Source of the DNA: Arenibacter sp. F20364
GTDB lineage: Bacteria > Bacteroidota > Bacteroidia > Flavobacteriales > Flavobacteriaceae
Assembly (NCBI RefSeq): GCF_023015905.1
Contig: NZ_JALKBD010000003.1
Span: 124,001 to 188,000, forward strand
Length of the DNA stretch: 64,000 bases
Direction of reading: 5' to 3'
Shown: in pieces, positions 51,787-61,433 of the stretch
Position numbering within the stretch: the stretch's first letter is position 1
How the letters are laid out: the number at the start of each line of letters is the position of its first letter
The notes under the pieces: generated by a model
What the model was told of the DNA's origin: nothing
The model's database searches: none
Seen by the model: only the letters and a program-made list of their open reading frames with translations
Translations under genes and position numbers: made by a program

Positions 51787-53637
51787 ATGATAAGAAAAAA
51801 AATGACCTTCCTGTTTACGCTTTTGTTTGGATTTTTAGCCATTGTTACCGCCCAGCAAAAGGAAGCTATACTTTTAGAAAAATCCGTTCCTATTTTTGAG
51901 AACGGCGAAGCCCAAATTGTACCTGGTTTTAGCGATGAATCCAAATGGATTAGGCATGACCTATGGGTTGAAACAGAGTTTGATACTGATGGGGATGGTA
52001 AGAAAGATAGAATGCATGTGTCGGTAACCAGGCCTGGTCAAACCGAAACCGAAGACCTTAAGTTGCCTATTATCTATATAAGCAGTCCTTATTTTGCCGG
52101 AGTGGCTTCGAATTTAAAGGAGATCTTTTGGGACGTGCGTCATGAACTGGGGGCCGGTGCCGAAGAACGCCTACACCCCGAAGTAGTTAGGATTGGGGAA
52201 AGGCCCATTATTTCCAATTCCCATATTAAAACCTGGGTTCCCCGAGGTTATATCGTAGTGCACTCTTCCTCCCCGGGAACAGGGCTATCCCAAGGTTCTC
52301 CCACAGTAGGTGGCGATAATGAATCCTTGGCGCCAAAAGCAGTCATAGATTGGTTGTGCGGAAGGGCTAAAGGTTATACGGAACCCTATGGTAAAGAAAA
52401 GGTAAAGGCTTATTGGTCCACCGGAAAAGTAGGTATGACAGGGACTTCCTATAATGGCACTATACCATTGGCTGCGGCTACCACAGGAGTTCCAGGATTG
52501 GAGGCCATTATTCCGGTAGCGCCAAATACTTCCTATTATCACTACTATAGATCAAATGGTCTAGTTCGTTCTCCCGGAGGGTATTTAGGAGAAGATATAG
52601 ACGTACTGTATGATTTTATACATAGTGGAGACGAGTCCAAACGGGCCTATAGCAACAGTGTTGTCAGGGATACCGAAATGAAAAATGGTATGGATAGGAT
52701 TACCGGGGATTATAATGATTTCTGGGCAGGACGTGATTATTTAAATGATATGGAGCCTATGAAGGCCGCATTACTTATGGCACATGGATTTAACGACTGG
52801 AACGTAATGCCGGAACATAGCTATAGAATTTATAAGGCGGCCAAAGAGAAAGGGTTGCCCTCCCAAATTTATTATCATCAGAATGGACATGGTGGGGAAC
52901 CGCCACTAACCATGATGAACAAATGGTTTACACGTTATCTACACGGGGTGCAAAACGATGTTGAGAAAGATGCCAAGGCTTGGATTGTTCGTGAAAACGA
53001 TGATAAGAAAAGTCCAACTCCCTATCGGGATTATCCTAATCCAGAATCAGCTCCAGTTACTCTATACCTGGACGGTGGTGCCCCGGAGCACGGTGGATTA
53101 GGCACAGAAAAGAAGGAGGGCCAGGGCATTGAAACCTTGGTAGACAACTTTTCTTTTTCAGGAGCTACTTTGGCGAAGGCAGAGCATACCAATCATCGCT
53201 TGCTTTATACTACGCCAACCCTGAAACAAGATATTCATTTATCCGGCATCCCGAAAATCAGTATTTCTTTGGCAAGCAATAAAGCTGCCGCCAATTTATC
53301 GGTTTGGTTGGTCTCTTTGCCCTGGAATGATGGAAAGAATTCCAAAATAACGGATAATATTATAACCCGTGGTTGGGCAGACCCTCAAAACCACAAGTCC
53401 CTTACCCATAGTGAACCTTTGGTGCCTGGACAGTACTACCAGGTAACTTTTGACTTGATACCGGACGACCAGATTATCCCCAAGGGCCAACAAATTGCAC
53501 TTATGATTTTCTCAAGTGACAGGGAATTTACGCTATTGCCCGATCCTGGTACGGAATTATCCGTTAAATTGGATGCAACTACTTTAACCATACCTGTTGT
53601 TGGAGGTATGGAAGCTTTTAAAAGTGCTACTGAATAA
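51787..53637 (+). CDS. Xaa-Pro dipeptidyl-peptidase (S15)
   Basis: A 616-residue exported serine peptidase. The ATG at 51787 is chosen because it begins a signal peptide (MIRKKMTFLFTLLFGFLAIVTA); the frame extends 20 codons upstream without function. The nucleophile is in 'VGMTGTSYNGT' (near residue 220), the Asp in 'AHGFNDWNVMPEHS' and the His in 'QNGHGGEPP'. A C-terminal beta-jelly-roll (about 450-616) matches the S15/CocE/NonD group. It removes N-terminal X-Pro dipeptides, presumably in the periplasm. A strong terminator lies 330 nt downstream. Confidence 0.88.
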   Translation: MIRKKMTFLFTLLFGFLAIVTAQQKEAILLEKSVPIFENGEAQIVPGFSDESKWIRHDLWVETEFDTDGDGKKDRMHVSVTRPGQTETEDLKLPIIYISSPYFAGVASNLKEIFWDVRHELGAGAEERLHPEVVRIGERPIISNSHIKTWVPRGYIVVHSSSPGTGLSQGSPTVGGDNESLAPKAVIDWLCGRAKGYTEPYGKEKVKAYWSTGKVGMTGTSYNGTIPLAAATTGVPGLEAIIPVAPNTSYYHYYRSNGLVRSPGGYLGEDIDVLYDFIHSGDESKRAYSNSVVRDTEMKNGMDRITGDYNDFWAGRDYLNDMEPMKAALLMAHGFNDWNVMPEHSYRIYKAAKEKGLPSQIYYHQNGHGGEPPLTMMNKWFTRYLHGVQNDVEKDAKAWIVRENDDKKSPTPYRDYPNPESAPVTLYLDGGAPEHGGLGTEKKEGQGIETLVDNFSFSGATLAKAEHTNHRLLYTTPTLKQDIHLSGIPKISISLASNKAAANLSVWLVSLPWNDGKNSKITDNIITRGWADPQNHKSLTHSEPLVPGQYYQVTFDLIPDDQIIPKGQQIALMIFSSDREFTLLPDPGTELSVKLDATTLTIPVVGGMEAFKSATE

Positions 53638-53750
53638 ATAATTCCGCAACGTGAATTCGATATATTTATATTAAAATCAGTTGTTTATATAATACTGGTC
53701 CGGTCGATCGGCGTCGAGACCTCATTTTAAAAGCGTTACAGTTCAATAAC

Positions 53751-53812
53751 CTCTCGATTCTGCCTGTCTGCCGCCGGGTAGGCCTGTCTGTCGACAAGGC
53801 AGGCTCGAGGAG
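53751..53812. repeat. REP-like palindromic element B
   Basis: Left arm ctctcgattctgcctgtc (53751-53768) pairs imperfectly with right arm gacaaggcaggctcgaggag (53793-53812). The core holds gcctgtctg twice (53762-53770 and 53782-53790), 20 bp apart. It resembles the element at 35519-35596. Confidence 0.5.
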
Positions 53813-53970
53813 ACGGTAGCAATTTTTTAATTTACACGTAATCAATGTCTTGCACGTATTTTTATGTCGAACTCAAGTTCCGTAGGATAAGTTATCTGGA
53901 CGCAGTGTGTTTGCCCAATTTGATTTTGGGGGGCATAACAGAATGTTTAACAGGACCTTTGTCTATCATT

Positions 53971-54012
53971 AAAAAACTCCTTTTTCCAATAAGTTAGAAA
54001 AAGGAGTTTTTT
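53971..54012. terminator. Bidirectional terminator between peptidase and carB
   Basis: Perfect 16-bp arms, aaaaaactcctttttc (53971-53986) and gaaaaaggagtttttt (53997-54012), with a 10-nt loop. T-runs are present on both strands, so it serves both converging genes. Confidence 0.9.
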
Positions 54013-54057
54013 ATTTCCATGGAAGTGAATTTCTTCCAATAGCCATAAATCTTGTAA

Positions 54058-56910
54058 CTATTTGCTCAAGTACATCTTACGCCTAGAGTATAAGTTGTAG
54101 AACTCGTCGTCCTTAAGACTTTCTATAAACAGAATGCTCTCTCCCGTACTTTTCATTTCCGGACCTAAATTCTTATTTACATTAGGGAATTTATTAAAGG
54201 AAAATACAGGTTGTTTTATAGCATAACCCTCCAATTGCGGATTAAAGTTAAAATCCTTCACTTTTTTCTCGCCCAACATCACTTTGGTAGCATAATTTAC
54301 ATAAGGCTCTTTGTAAGCTTTTGCTATAAAAGGTACCGTTCTGGATGCTCTAGGGTTAGCCTCAATAATATAAACAATATCATCCTTGATGGCGAACTGA
54401 ATATTGATCAATCCTACCGTATTCAGCGCCAAAGCAATCTTCTTGGTGTGGTCCTTTATTTGCTGCATTACAAATTCCCCCAAATTAAATGGCGGTAAGG
54501 TAGCGTTGGAATCCCCAGAGTGAATACCACATGGTTCTATATGTTCCATAATTCCGATGATGTATACATCTTCCCCATCACAAATGGCATCGGCTTCAGC
54601 TTCTATGGCTCCATCCAAATAATGGTCCAACAACAATTTATTATTTGGTATTTTCCTCAAAAGATCTACAACATGTTCCTCCAACTCTTCTTTGTTGATC
54701 ACAATCTTCATTCCTTGTCCACCCAAAACATATGACGGTCTAACTAATAATGGAAAGTCCAGCTCATCGGAAAGTGCCAAGGCTTCATCAGCGGTTTCGG
54801 CCACTCCAAACTGTGGGAATGGAATGTTGTTCTCGACCAATAAATTGGAAAAACTTCCCCTATCCTCTGCCAAATCCAAAGCTTTGAAACTGGTACCAAT
54901 GATTTTAATTCCGTATTTATCAAGCTTTTCTGCCAATTTAAGTGCCGTTTGGCCTCCAAGTTGAACAATTACGCCCTCAGGTTTTTCATGTCTGATAATA
55001 TCGTAAATATGCTCCCAGAAAACGGGCTCGAAATAAAGCTTGTCCGAAATATCGAAATCCGTGGAAACCGTTTCCGGGTTACAGTTGATCATAATAGTCT
55101 CATAACCACATTCCGAAGCGGCCAATACCCCGTGTACACAGCAGTAATCAAATTCTATTCCCTGTCCAATTCGGTTGGGTCCCGAGCCCAATACTACAAT
55201 TTTTTTCTTATCGGTTACAACACTGTCGTTCTCCACATATTTCGTACCGTCCGGAGTTTCAATTTCTGCCTCAAAAGTAGAATAGTAATAGGGAGTCATG
55301 GCTTTGAATTCCGCGGCACAAGTATCCACCAATTTATAGATCCTGTTGATATTCAAGGCAACACGTTTGTTGTATACTTCACTTTCATAGCAATCCAACA
55401 TATGGGCAATTTGCCTATCGGCAAACCCTTTTTGCTTAGCTTCCAAAAGGAGGTCTTTGGTAAGTGTTTCAATATTGAATTTGGAAATTTCCTTTTCAAG
55501 TTGATTTAGTTCTTCATATTGCTTTAAAAACCACATGTCGATTTTTGTGATTTCATGGATCCTGGATAATGGAATACCCAACTGAATAGCATCATAAATT
55601 ACAAAGACACGGTCCCAACTTGGGATAGTAAGTTTACTGATAATCTCATCGTAATTGGTATACCCCTTCCCGTCCGCACCAAGTCCGTTCCTTTTAATTT
55701 CCAAGGATTGGGTGGCTTTGTGCAAGGCTTCCTGAAATGATCGGCCAATGCCCATTACCTCACCTACCGATTTCATTTGAAGTCCCAAAGTTCTGTCCGA
55801 ACCTTCAAATTTATCAAAATTCCAACGTGGTATTTTTACGATAACGTAATCTAAAGTTGGCTCAAATAAGGCAGAGGTCGATTTGGTAATCTGATTACTT
55901 AGTTCGTTCAAATTATATCCTATGGCCAGTTTAGCGGCAACCTTGGCAATGGGATATCCAGTAGCCTTTGAAGCCAATGCTGACGATCTGGAAACCCTTG
56001 GATTGATCTCTATGGCAATAATGTCTTCTTTTTCATCCGGACTCACTGCAAATTGCACGTTACATCCACCTGCAAAATCCCCGATACTGCGCATCATTTT
56101 AATAGCCATATCCCTCATTCTTTGGAATGTAGTATCGGACAAGGTCATGGCTGGGGCAACTGTGATGGAATCCCCTGTATGGATTCCCATAGGATCCATA
56201 TTTTCAATGGTACAAATAATGACCACGTTGTCATTCTTGTCCCTTAGCAATTCCAACTCGTACTCCTTCCACCCCATAAGGGCTTTGTCTATCATGACCT
56301 CGTGAATTGGGGAAACTTCCAATCCAAGACTAAGAAGTTCGTCAAAATCCTCTGGTTTATAGACTATGGAAGCTCCGGCACCTCCAAGGGTATAGGAAGC
56401 CCTGATAACCAAAGGAAAACCAAATTCCTGGGCAATTTCCTTACCTTTAAGAAAGGAAGTGGCGGTTGCTTGGGGAGCCATGCCAATGCCAATTTTTAGC
56501 ATCAGCTCACGGAATTTCTCCCTATCTTCGGTAATATTGATGGCATCAATGTCTACACCAATAATCTTTACTCCGTAATCTTCCCAAATTCCTTTAGTAT
56601 CCGCTTCTATACAAAGATTTAATGCTGTTTGCCCTCCCATAGTAGGTAAAACTGCGTCTATATTAGGATGTTTTTCCAAAATCTCCCTAATGGATTTTGT
56701 AGTCAACGGTTTTAAGTAAACATGATCGGCCATGGTGGGGTCCGTCATGATGGTAGCGGGGTTACTGTTGATGAGTATCGTTTCTATACCATCCTCTCTT
56801 AAGGATCTTAAAGCCTGTGTTCCTGAATAATCGAACTCACAAGCCTGACCGATAACGATGGGTCCTGAACCAATAATTAAAATAGAATTTAGATCTTTTC
56901 TTTTGGGCAT
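54058..56910 (-). CDS. carB: Carbamoyl-phosphate synthase large subunit, short form
   Basis: A 950-residue CarB that makes carbamoyl phosphate for arginine and pyrimidine synthesis. Two ATP-grasp halves are visible: the first opens 'SILIIGSGPIVIGQACEFDYSG', the second 'IVVLGSGPNRIGQGIEFDYC'. The E. coli protein is 1073 residues and ends in an allosteric MGS-like domain; here the sequence stops soon after 'GPEMKSTGESILFIESLKDD'. Absence of that domain suggests loss of UMP/ornithine control through it. The gene stands alone, with carA not in the window. Confidence 0.96.
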   Translation of the reverse strand: MPKRKDLNSILIIGSGPIVIGQACEFDYSGTQALRSLREDGIETILINSNPATIMTDPTMADHVYLKPLTTKSIREILEKHPNIDAVLPTMGGQTALNLCIEADTKGIWEDYGVKIIGVDIDAINITEDREKFRELMLKIGIGMAPQATATSFLKGKEIAQEFGFPLVIRASYTLGGAGASIVYKPEDFDELLSLGLEVSPIHEVMIDKALMGWKEYELELLRDKNDNVVIICTIENMDPMGIHTGDSITVAPAMTLSDTTFQRMRDMAIKMMRSIGDFAGGCNVQFAVSPDEKEDIIAIEINPRVSRSSALASKATGYPIAKVAAKLAIGYNLNELSNQITKSTSALFEPTLDYVIVKIPRWNFDKFEGSDRTLGLQMKSVGEVMGIGRSFQEALHKATQSLEIKRNGLGADGKGYTNYDEIISKLTIPSWDRVFVIYDAIQLGIPLSRIHEITKIDMWFLKQYEELNQLEKEISKFNIETLTKDLLLEAKQKGFADRQIAHMLDCYESEVYNKRVALNINRIYKLVDTCAAEFKAMTPYYYSTFEAEIETPDGTKYVENDSVVTDKKKIVVLGSGPNRIGQGIEFDYCCVHGVLAASECGYETIMINCNPETVSTDFDISDKLYFEPVFWEHIYDIIRHEKPEGVIVQLGGQTALKLAEKLDKYGIKIIGTSFKALDLAEDRGSFSNLLVENNIPFPQFGVAETADEALALSDELDFPLLVRPSYVLGGQGMKIVINKEELEEHVVDLLRKIPNNKLLLDHYLDGAIEAEADAICDGEDVYIIGIMEHIEPCGIHSGDSNATLPPFNLGEFVMQQIKDHTKKIALALNTVGLINIQFAIKDDIVYIIEANPRASRTVPFIAKAYKEPYVNYATKVMLGEKKVKDFNFNPQLEGYAIKQPVFSFNKFPNVNKNLGPEMKSTGESILFIESLKDDEFYNLYSRRKMYLSK

Positions 56911-56953
56911 TTTACTAGGTATTTATATTTAAACAAGGGAATTGGACAAAAAA

Positions 56954-56983
56954 AAGGTGCTACTTCGGAAAAAGTAACACCTT
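56954..56983 (-). terminator. Terminator after rpmH
   Basis: Arms aaggtgctactt (56954-56965) and aagtaacacctt (56972-56983) pair with one mismatch. On the minus strand an 8-T run follows, so it ends rpmH transcription 27 nt past the stop and before carB. Confidence 0.8.
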
Positions 56984-57009
56984 GTTATTTTAAAAAAACA
57001 ATTCTATCA

Positions 57010-57171
57010 TTATTTTTTGTGCTTCAGCTCCGAGGATACAGATAATTTTTTTCTTCCTTTAGCTCTTCTTCTAGCAAGAACTTTCCTACCATTGGCAGTA
57101 GCCATACGTTCCCTAAAACCATGTTTGTTTTTTCTCTTTCTTTTTGATGGTTGAAATGTTCTTTTGCTCAT
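57010..57171 (-). CDS. rpmH: Ribosomal protein L34
   Basis: A 53-residue basic protein of the large ribosomal subunit, too short for ordinary ORF cut-offs. It begins [20 protein letters not shown] and continues with '[20 protein letters not shown]', the classical L34 sequence, then a short flavobacterial tail '[10 protein letters not shown]'. A good RBS-like 'AGGAGA' lies about 20 nt upstream of the ATG at 57171, and a full Bacteroidetes promoter lies at 57252-57282. No dnaA or rnpA gene is visible next to it. Confidence 0.97.
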   Translation of the reverse strand: MSKRTFQPSKRKRKNKHGFRERMATANGRKVLARRRAKGRKKLSVSSELKHKK

Positions 57172-57251
57172 CGTAGCGTATTTTTTATAGTCTCCTTAAA
57201 TTTCTTTTGACAATGTTTAAATTTTGCTTCGTCGACAGCAAAATCCGGCTG

Positions 57252-57282
57252 CAAATATACAAAGAGTTTTTGCATTGGCAAA
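57252..57282 (-). promoter_or_regulatory. Promoter of rpmH (TTTG-N19-TATATTTG)
   Basis: On the minus strand the -33 box TTTG (57279-57282) and the -7 box TATATTTG (57252-57259) are 19 nt apart, the optimal Bacteroidetes spacing. The site is 80 nt before the rpmH ATG. Confidence 0.8.
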
Positions 57283-57377
57283 TCTAATTAAAAAAATATT
57301 TTTTTTAGGATTGCCCACTATAAGGCCCACTGGATTTTATTACTTTTGCAACGGCTTAACCAGTATCACAATTTAAC

Positions 57378-58262
57378 ATGAAGCGCTTTATTTTTTTAAT
57401 GGTTTGCATCCTATGCAATATGGGTGTTTATGCACAAACCACATTGCAATATCACTTAAAAAAGGGAGATGTTTTTAAGATCAAGCAGGATGCCGAGCAG
57501 ATAATAACCCAGGAATTGGATGGTGCTACCCATGAAATCACCAACCATATTGACGGTATATTGGAATTTAAAGTGCTAGGGGAGCTCAGTAATGGCTATG
57601 AGGTGACATTGACTTTTAAGGATTTGAACCTTAAAATGAATTCCAGTATCCAAGGGGTATTAATGAATGTCAATGCAAAAGAGGTAAAGGAAGACGACAT
57701 GCAATCCAAAATTTTCAATACTATATTGAATAATCCCGTGAAAATGGTTTTGGCAAAGACCGGAAATATATTAAAAGTTCAAGGTGGGGATAGTTTAGTA
57801 TCCAAAATGGCAAGGGCTTCAGGCTTGGAAGATGAATTTTCTATCAATATGATGAAAAAATCCTTGGAAAATGAGTTTGGATCCGAAGCCTTGTCCAATA
57901 GTTACAAGCAAATGACATTCATTTATCCCTTGAAAAAAGTTAATATCAACGACAAATGGGAGAATACATACAATGGTAAATTAAAGACAAGCAATGTATG
58001 GACCCTTAAGAGTATTGTGGACAATAAGGCAAAGATAAGCGGCAAGGCCTCAGTGTTAATGGATATCACGGATGCCAATACCATTATGAAACTCAGCGGG
58101 ACGCAAACCACATCCTTGACGGCAGATACTAATTCCGGCTTTATTAGATATATGCTGGTAGAGGGCTTAAGTTCTGGAATATCTACAATGAAACAAATGG
58201 GCGGACAAGAAATACCGACCACTATCAAATCTAAAATTACGTACGAATTAATTAACAAGTAA
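57378..58262 (+). CDS. DUF6263-like exported protein
   Basis: A 294-residue protein with a signal peptide (MKRFIFLMVCILCNMGVYA). The mature part is mostly beta, beginning 'QTTLQYHLKKGDVFKIKQDA', and resembles DUF6263 proteins common in Flavobacteria. No catalytic motif is visible. A TACTTTTG -7-like box lies 30 nt before the ATG. The next gene starts 1 nt after its stop, so the pair is co-translated. Confidence 0.72.
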   Translation: MKRFIFLMVCILCNMGVYAQTTLQYHLKKGDVFKIKQDAEQIITQELDGATHEITNHIDGILEFKVLGELSNGYEVTLTFKDLNLKMNSSIQGVLMNVNAKEVKEDDMQSKIFNTILNNPVKMVLAKTGNILKVQGGDSLVSKMARASGLEDEFSINMMKKSLENEFGSEALSNSYKQMTFIYPLKKVNINDKWENTYNGKLKTSNVWTLKSIVDNKAKISGKASVLMDITDANTIMKLSGTQTTSLTADTNSGFIRYMLVEGLSSGISTMKQMGGQEIPTTIKSKITYELINK

Positions 58263-58263
58263 T

Positions 58264-58779
58264 ATGTTCAATAAAAATTTAAAACTAGTTATAGCGGCGC
58301 TTATTATAGCTTATGCGGTATATCAATTTGTAGAAGGCAATATCGGAAATGGGATTTCCTTGATTCTCCTTTCCTCTATTTTTATATTTCTATATTTTAG
58401 GAATGAAATTATTCTGTTGGCATTCCTAAGAATGCGTAAGCAAGATTTGGCTGGAACAAAAAAATGGCTCGACAAAATAAAAAATCCTGATGCTGCCCTT
58501 ACCCAAAAGCAAAATGGTTACTATAATTACCTTAATGGTATAATTTTCTCACAGACCAATCTTACCCAAGCAGAAAAATTCTTTAAAAAGGCTTTGAAAT
58601 TTGGTCTTAACATGGATTATGATGTGGCGATGGCCAAATTAAGTCTTGCCGGTATAGCTATGCAAAAACGTAGAAAAAGGGAAGCTACCATGCTCTTGAA
58701 CGAGGCCAAGAAGTTGGACAAGCAGAATATGCTTGCGGAGCAGATCAAGATGATGCAGCAGCAATTAAAAAAAATCTAA
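58264..58779 (+). CDS. Membrane-anchored TPR-like protein
   Basis: A 171-residue protein. The first 55 residues form two membrane segments ('LVIAALIIAYAVYQFV', 'GISLILLSSIFIFLYF'). The rest is helical with TPR-like pairs ('YYNYLNGIIFSQTNLTQAEKFF', 'AMAKLSLAGIAMQKRRKREA') facing the cytoplasm. Such proteins are usually scaffolds. Coupled to the preceding gene by a 1-nt gap. No specific function assigned. Confidence 0.8.
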   Translation: MFNKNLKLVIAALIIAYAVYQFVEGNIGNGISLILLSSIFIFLYFRNEIILLAFLRMRKQDLAGTKKWLDKIKNPDAALTQKQNGYYNYLNGIIFSQTNLTQAEKFFKKALKFGLNMDYDVAMAKLSLAGIAMQKRRKREATMLLNEAKKLDKQNMLAEQIKMMQQQLKKI

Positions 58780-58886
58780 AGTTTTTCCTTTAGTTATCAC
58801 TTGATACATTCAAAATACCCTTATCGATTTAAACCGTGATTTTGAACGATCTGGATATGAAAGTCTGTATTGTACAAAATAGACAA

Positions 58887-60350
58887 TTATAGCAGGGGAG
58901 CCCAAAGCCTACTAAAGGATTCCTTAAGCCTTCTATTGAGATTTCTATTTTTCCAACGTGCCACAGTAACTTCTTCGCAATCCTCTAGGTCTAATTGGAA
59001 TTGCTTGCGCATTTGTTGGTTAATGTCCCTATTATAAATTAGGGCATTTATCTCAAAATTCATGGAGAAGCTTCGATAATCCATATTGGCAGTCCCTACA
59101 CTTGAGAACATATCATCTATGACCAAGGTCTTGGCATGTATAAAACCTTTTCGGTATCTATTGATGACAATTCCGGAATTTAAACATTGCTCAATATAAG
59201 AATCGGTTGCATATTGGGCTGCCCAGGAATCTGATTCATGGGGCAATATTATCCTAACCTCCACCCCACTCCTTGCAGCGGTGGTTAAAGCGGTCAATAT
59301 AGCGGAATTTGGAATAAAGTAGGGGGTTGTTATCAATATACTTTCCCTAGCGGAATTAATGGCACAAAACATGGCTTCCATTATATTTGCCCAATCGCTG
59401 TCGGGCCCACTTGCCGCAATTTGCACTGCTACCGGCTTTGGGGGAGCGGCCTTTGGTTTGGGAAGAAGAATTTCCTCGATTTCCATATTATCCTTGGCCA
59501 CGAAATTCCAGCTTAGGATAAATGCGGATTGAAGGCCACCTACCGCCCCACCAATGATGCGTAAATGTGTATCCCTCCAATATCTGTCATTGTCAAAGGT
59601 ATTGTCATATTTCTGATCCAGGTTAATTCCTCCAACATAGCCAATATCTCCATCAATTACAACTATCTTTCTATGATCCCTATAGTTGAGTTTACTAGTG
59701 GAATTTGAGAATAAAACGGGCATAAAGGCGTAGTGAAGGACCCCACTGTCCGTAAGTTTCTTTTTGTATTCATTGGCAATGTTGCTACCAACATCATCAT
59801 AGATCAACTTTACGCTAACCCCTTCCTTAGCTTTCTTGCACAGAATTTCAATAATTTCACTCCCTAACCCCTTGTCGAACAGTACAAAATACTCTAAATG
59901 TATATGATGTTTAGCCTTGGCGAGGTCTTGTCTTAAATATTTAAATTTCTCCTCACCATTTATAAGGATGTCCACTTGGTTGTCAAAAGCAAGTACCGCA
60001 TTTTCGTTGGTGCGCATTAGGCGATAGATCTTGAATATACCTTCTCCAAACTCCTCCTTTAAATCTTCCCTTACCTCTACGTTAAGACTAAAGTTTTTAC
60101 GCCATTTTTTTAGTCGATCGTGGTCCGCGATATACTTTTTTTCAAAAATTTTATCCTTTCTGTAGTCCTGTCCAAAAAAATAATAGACCAAAAGTCCAAT
60201 AAAAGGTAAGGTTGCCAAAACAAATATATATGACAAGGTCTTAACCGGATTTCTATTTTTTAGAACGATTAAGACCGAGAATATAATGGCCAACAAATAA
60301 TTAATTCCCAAAAGTAAAGACCAAACATTATCTTTTAGGAAAGACACCAT
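58887..60350 (-). CDS. Cardiolipin synthase
   Basis: A 487-residue membrane enzyme of the phospholipase D superfamily. Two N-terminal helices (about 10-30 and 38-58) are followed by two HKD motifs: 'YRDHRKIVVIDGDIGYVGG' near residue 222 and 'GFIHAKTLVIDDMFSSVG' near 403. It condenses two phosphatidylglycerol molecules into cardiolipin. The start is immediately next to the stop of the transglycosylase gene (adjacent bases 60350/60351), so expression is coupled. Confidence 0.93.
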   Translation of the reverse strand: MVSFLKDNVWSLLLGINYLLAIIFSVLIVLKNRNPVKTLSYIFVLATLPFIGLLVYYFFGQDYRKDKIFEKKYIADHDRLKKWRKNFSLNVEVREDLKEEFGEGIFKIYRLMRTNENAVLAFDNQVDILINGEEKFKYLRQDLAKAKHHIHLEYFVLFDKGLGSEIIEILCKKAKEGVSVKLIYDDVGSNIANEYKKKLTDSGVLHYAFMPVLFSNSTSKLNYRDHRKIVVIDGDIGYVGGINLDQKYDNTFDNDRYWRDTHLRIIGGAVGGLQSAFILSWNFVAKDNMEIEEILLPKPKAAPPKPVAVQIAASGPDSDWANIMEAMFCAINSARESILITTPYFIPNSAILTALTTAARSGVEVRIILPHESDSWAAQYATDSYIEQCLNSGIVINRYRKGFIHAKTLVIDDMFSSVGTANMDYRSFSMNFEINALIYNRDINQQMRKQFQLDLEDCEEVTVARWKNRNLNRRLKESFSRLWAPLL

Positions 60351-61307
60351 CTATTTGGAAATCTTGTAGTATCCTTTATTTGGAATTTCTATGGTGTACT
60401 TCTTCCTGGAAGAATTATTCAAATGTGGCTCCCTCAACCATGGGTTGTGCCTTTTCAATATTTTGTAGTTAATTTCATATAGGTTGGCAAAATCGGCAAA
60501 ATTGCTCACCGGCTCATCAATTTCCACATTAAAGGTGGGAACGGCAGTATACATGTCCTCCTTTTCAAGATGAAAACCATATTTCTCAGGATCGGACAAT
60601 ATCTCCTTGATCGCCAAAATTCTAAATACATAACGCCCTGTTTCCTCTCCTAAAAGAAGGTCATAGTAGCCATCAGCTTTTTGTATGCCCATATACTTTT
60701 TTATTCCTCCAGCTCCCGCATTGTATGCTGCTGCGGCCAAGGTCCAACTGCCAAATTTATCTTTGGATCTCTTTAGGTATCTACAGGCTACTTCGGTCGA
60801 TTTTTCAACGTGATATCTTTCATCCACATTGCTATTGATTTCAAGGCCATATTCCCTACCAGTGGCACTCATTATCTGCCAAAAACCAGTGGCCCCTGCG
60901 GGAGAAACTACGTTTTGAAGCCCACTTTCAGCCAAGGCCAAGTATTTAAAATCGTCCGGAATTCCATTTTTGGCCAAGATCGGCTCAATAATAGGAAAAA
61001 ATTTATTGGCCCTTTTCATCAGTAATAGGGCATTGGACTGCCAATAGGTATTTACCAAAAACTCACGATCTACACGCTCCATAATTTCAGGATCGTCAAA
61101 AGGAACCGGCTCTCCGGCGAAGTTTAAATCTTCTGGAATCTCAATGGCCGTGATGCGATAGCCCACTTCCTCCCCATCATTTGTTTCAGGTTCGGGATTT
61201 TCTGTCATCATGGCCGTATCCTTATACTGACTTTGCACAGCAAATATCAAGGTGCTTCCCACGAAAAAAACTCCCAAAATCATTAAAATATTCTTTATAA
61301 CCTTCAT
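60351..61307 (-). CDS. Lytic murein transglycosylase
   Basis: A 318-residue exported enzyme with an N-terminal hydrophobic anchor (residues 5-24). The SLT-type domain (about 110-215) has the catalytic Glu in 'YLALAESGLQNVVSP' and the motifs 'GATGFWQIM' and 'AAAAYNAGAGGIKKY'. The C-terminal segment is degenerate, and no complete LysM repeat is evident. It cleaves peptidoglycan between MurNAc and GlcNAc. Upstream of the cardiolipin synthase gene, same operon. Confidence 0.92.
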   Translation of the reverse strand: MKVIKNILMILGVFFVGSTLIFAVQSQYKDTAMMTENPEPETNDGEEVGYRITAIEIPEDLNFAGEPVPFDDPEIMERVDREFLVNTYWQSNALLLMKRANKFFPIIEPILAKNGIPDDFKYLALAESGLQNVVSPAGATGFWQIMSATGREYGLEINSNVDERYHVEKSTEVACRYLKRSKDKFGSWTLAAAAYNAGAGGIKKYMGIQKADGYYDLLLGEETGRYVFRILAIKEILSDPEKYGFHLEKEDMYTAVPTFNVEIDEPVSNFADFANLYEINYKILKRHNPWLREPHLNNSSRKKYTIEIPNKGYYKISK

Positions 61308-61433
61308 GCGTTCAATTTTTTTAAATTCCTAAATTTTCTTAGTTGTCTTATCACCTTGGGTAGGCGGTTTCACCTCTCTGGTAGTCCATGCCATTCACCC
61401 ATTTCTTATTCAAATATATTAAATAGAACTGCC

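Larger units (their letters stand above)
53638..54057. other. Intergenic stretch with repeat element and terminator
   Basis: No open frame is convincing. It holds a hairpin-rich element near 53751-53812 and the bidirectional terminator at 53971-54012. Confidence 0.5.

Noticed and set aside
54949-55509. A 186-codon plus-strand frame opposite carB
   Set aside because: Antisense shadow of a conserved housekeeping gene.
57341-57348. TACTTTTG box upstream of the DUF6263-like gene
   Set aside because: Matches the -7 consensus, but no TTTG lies at a suitable distance, so I did not list it as a promoter.
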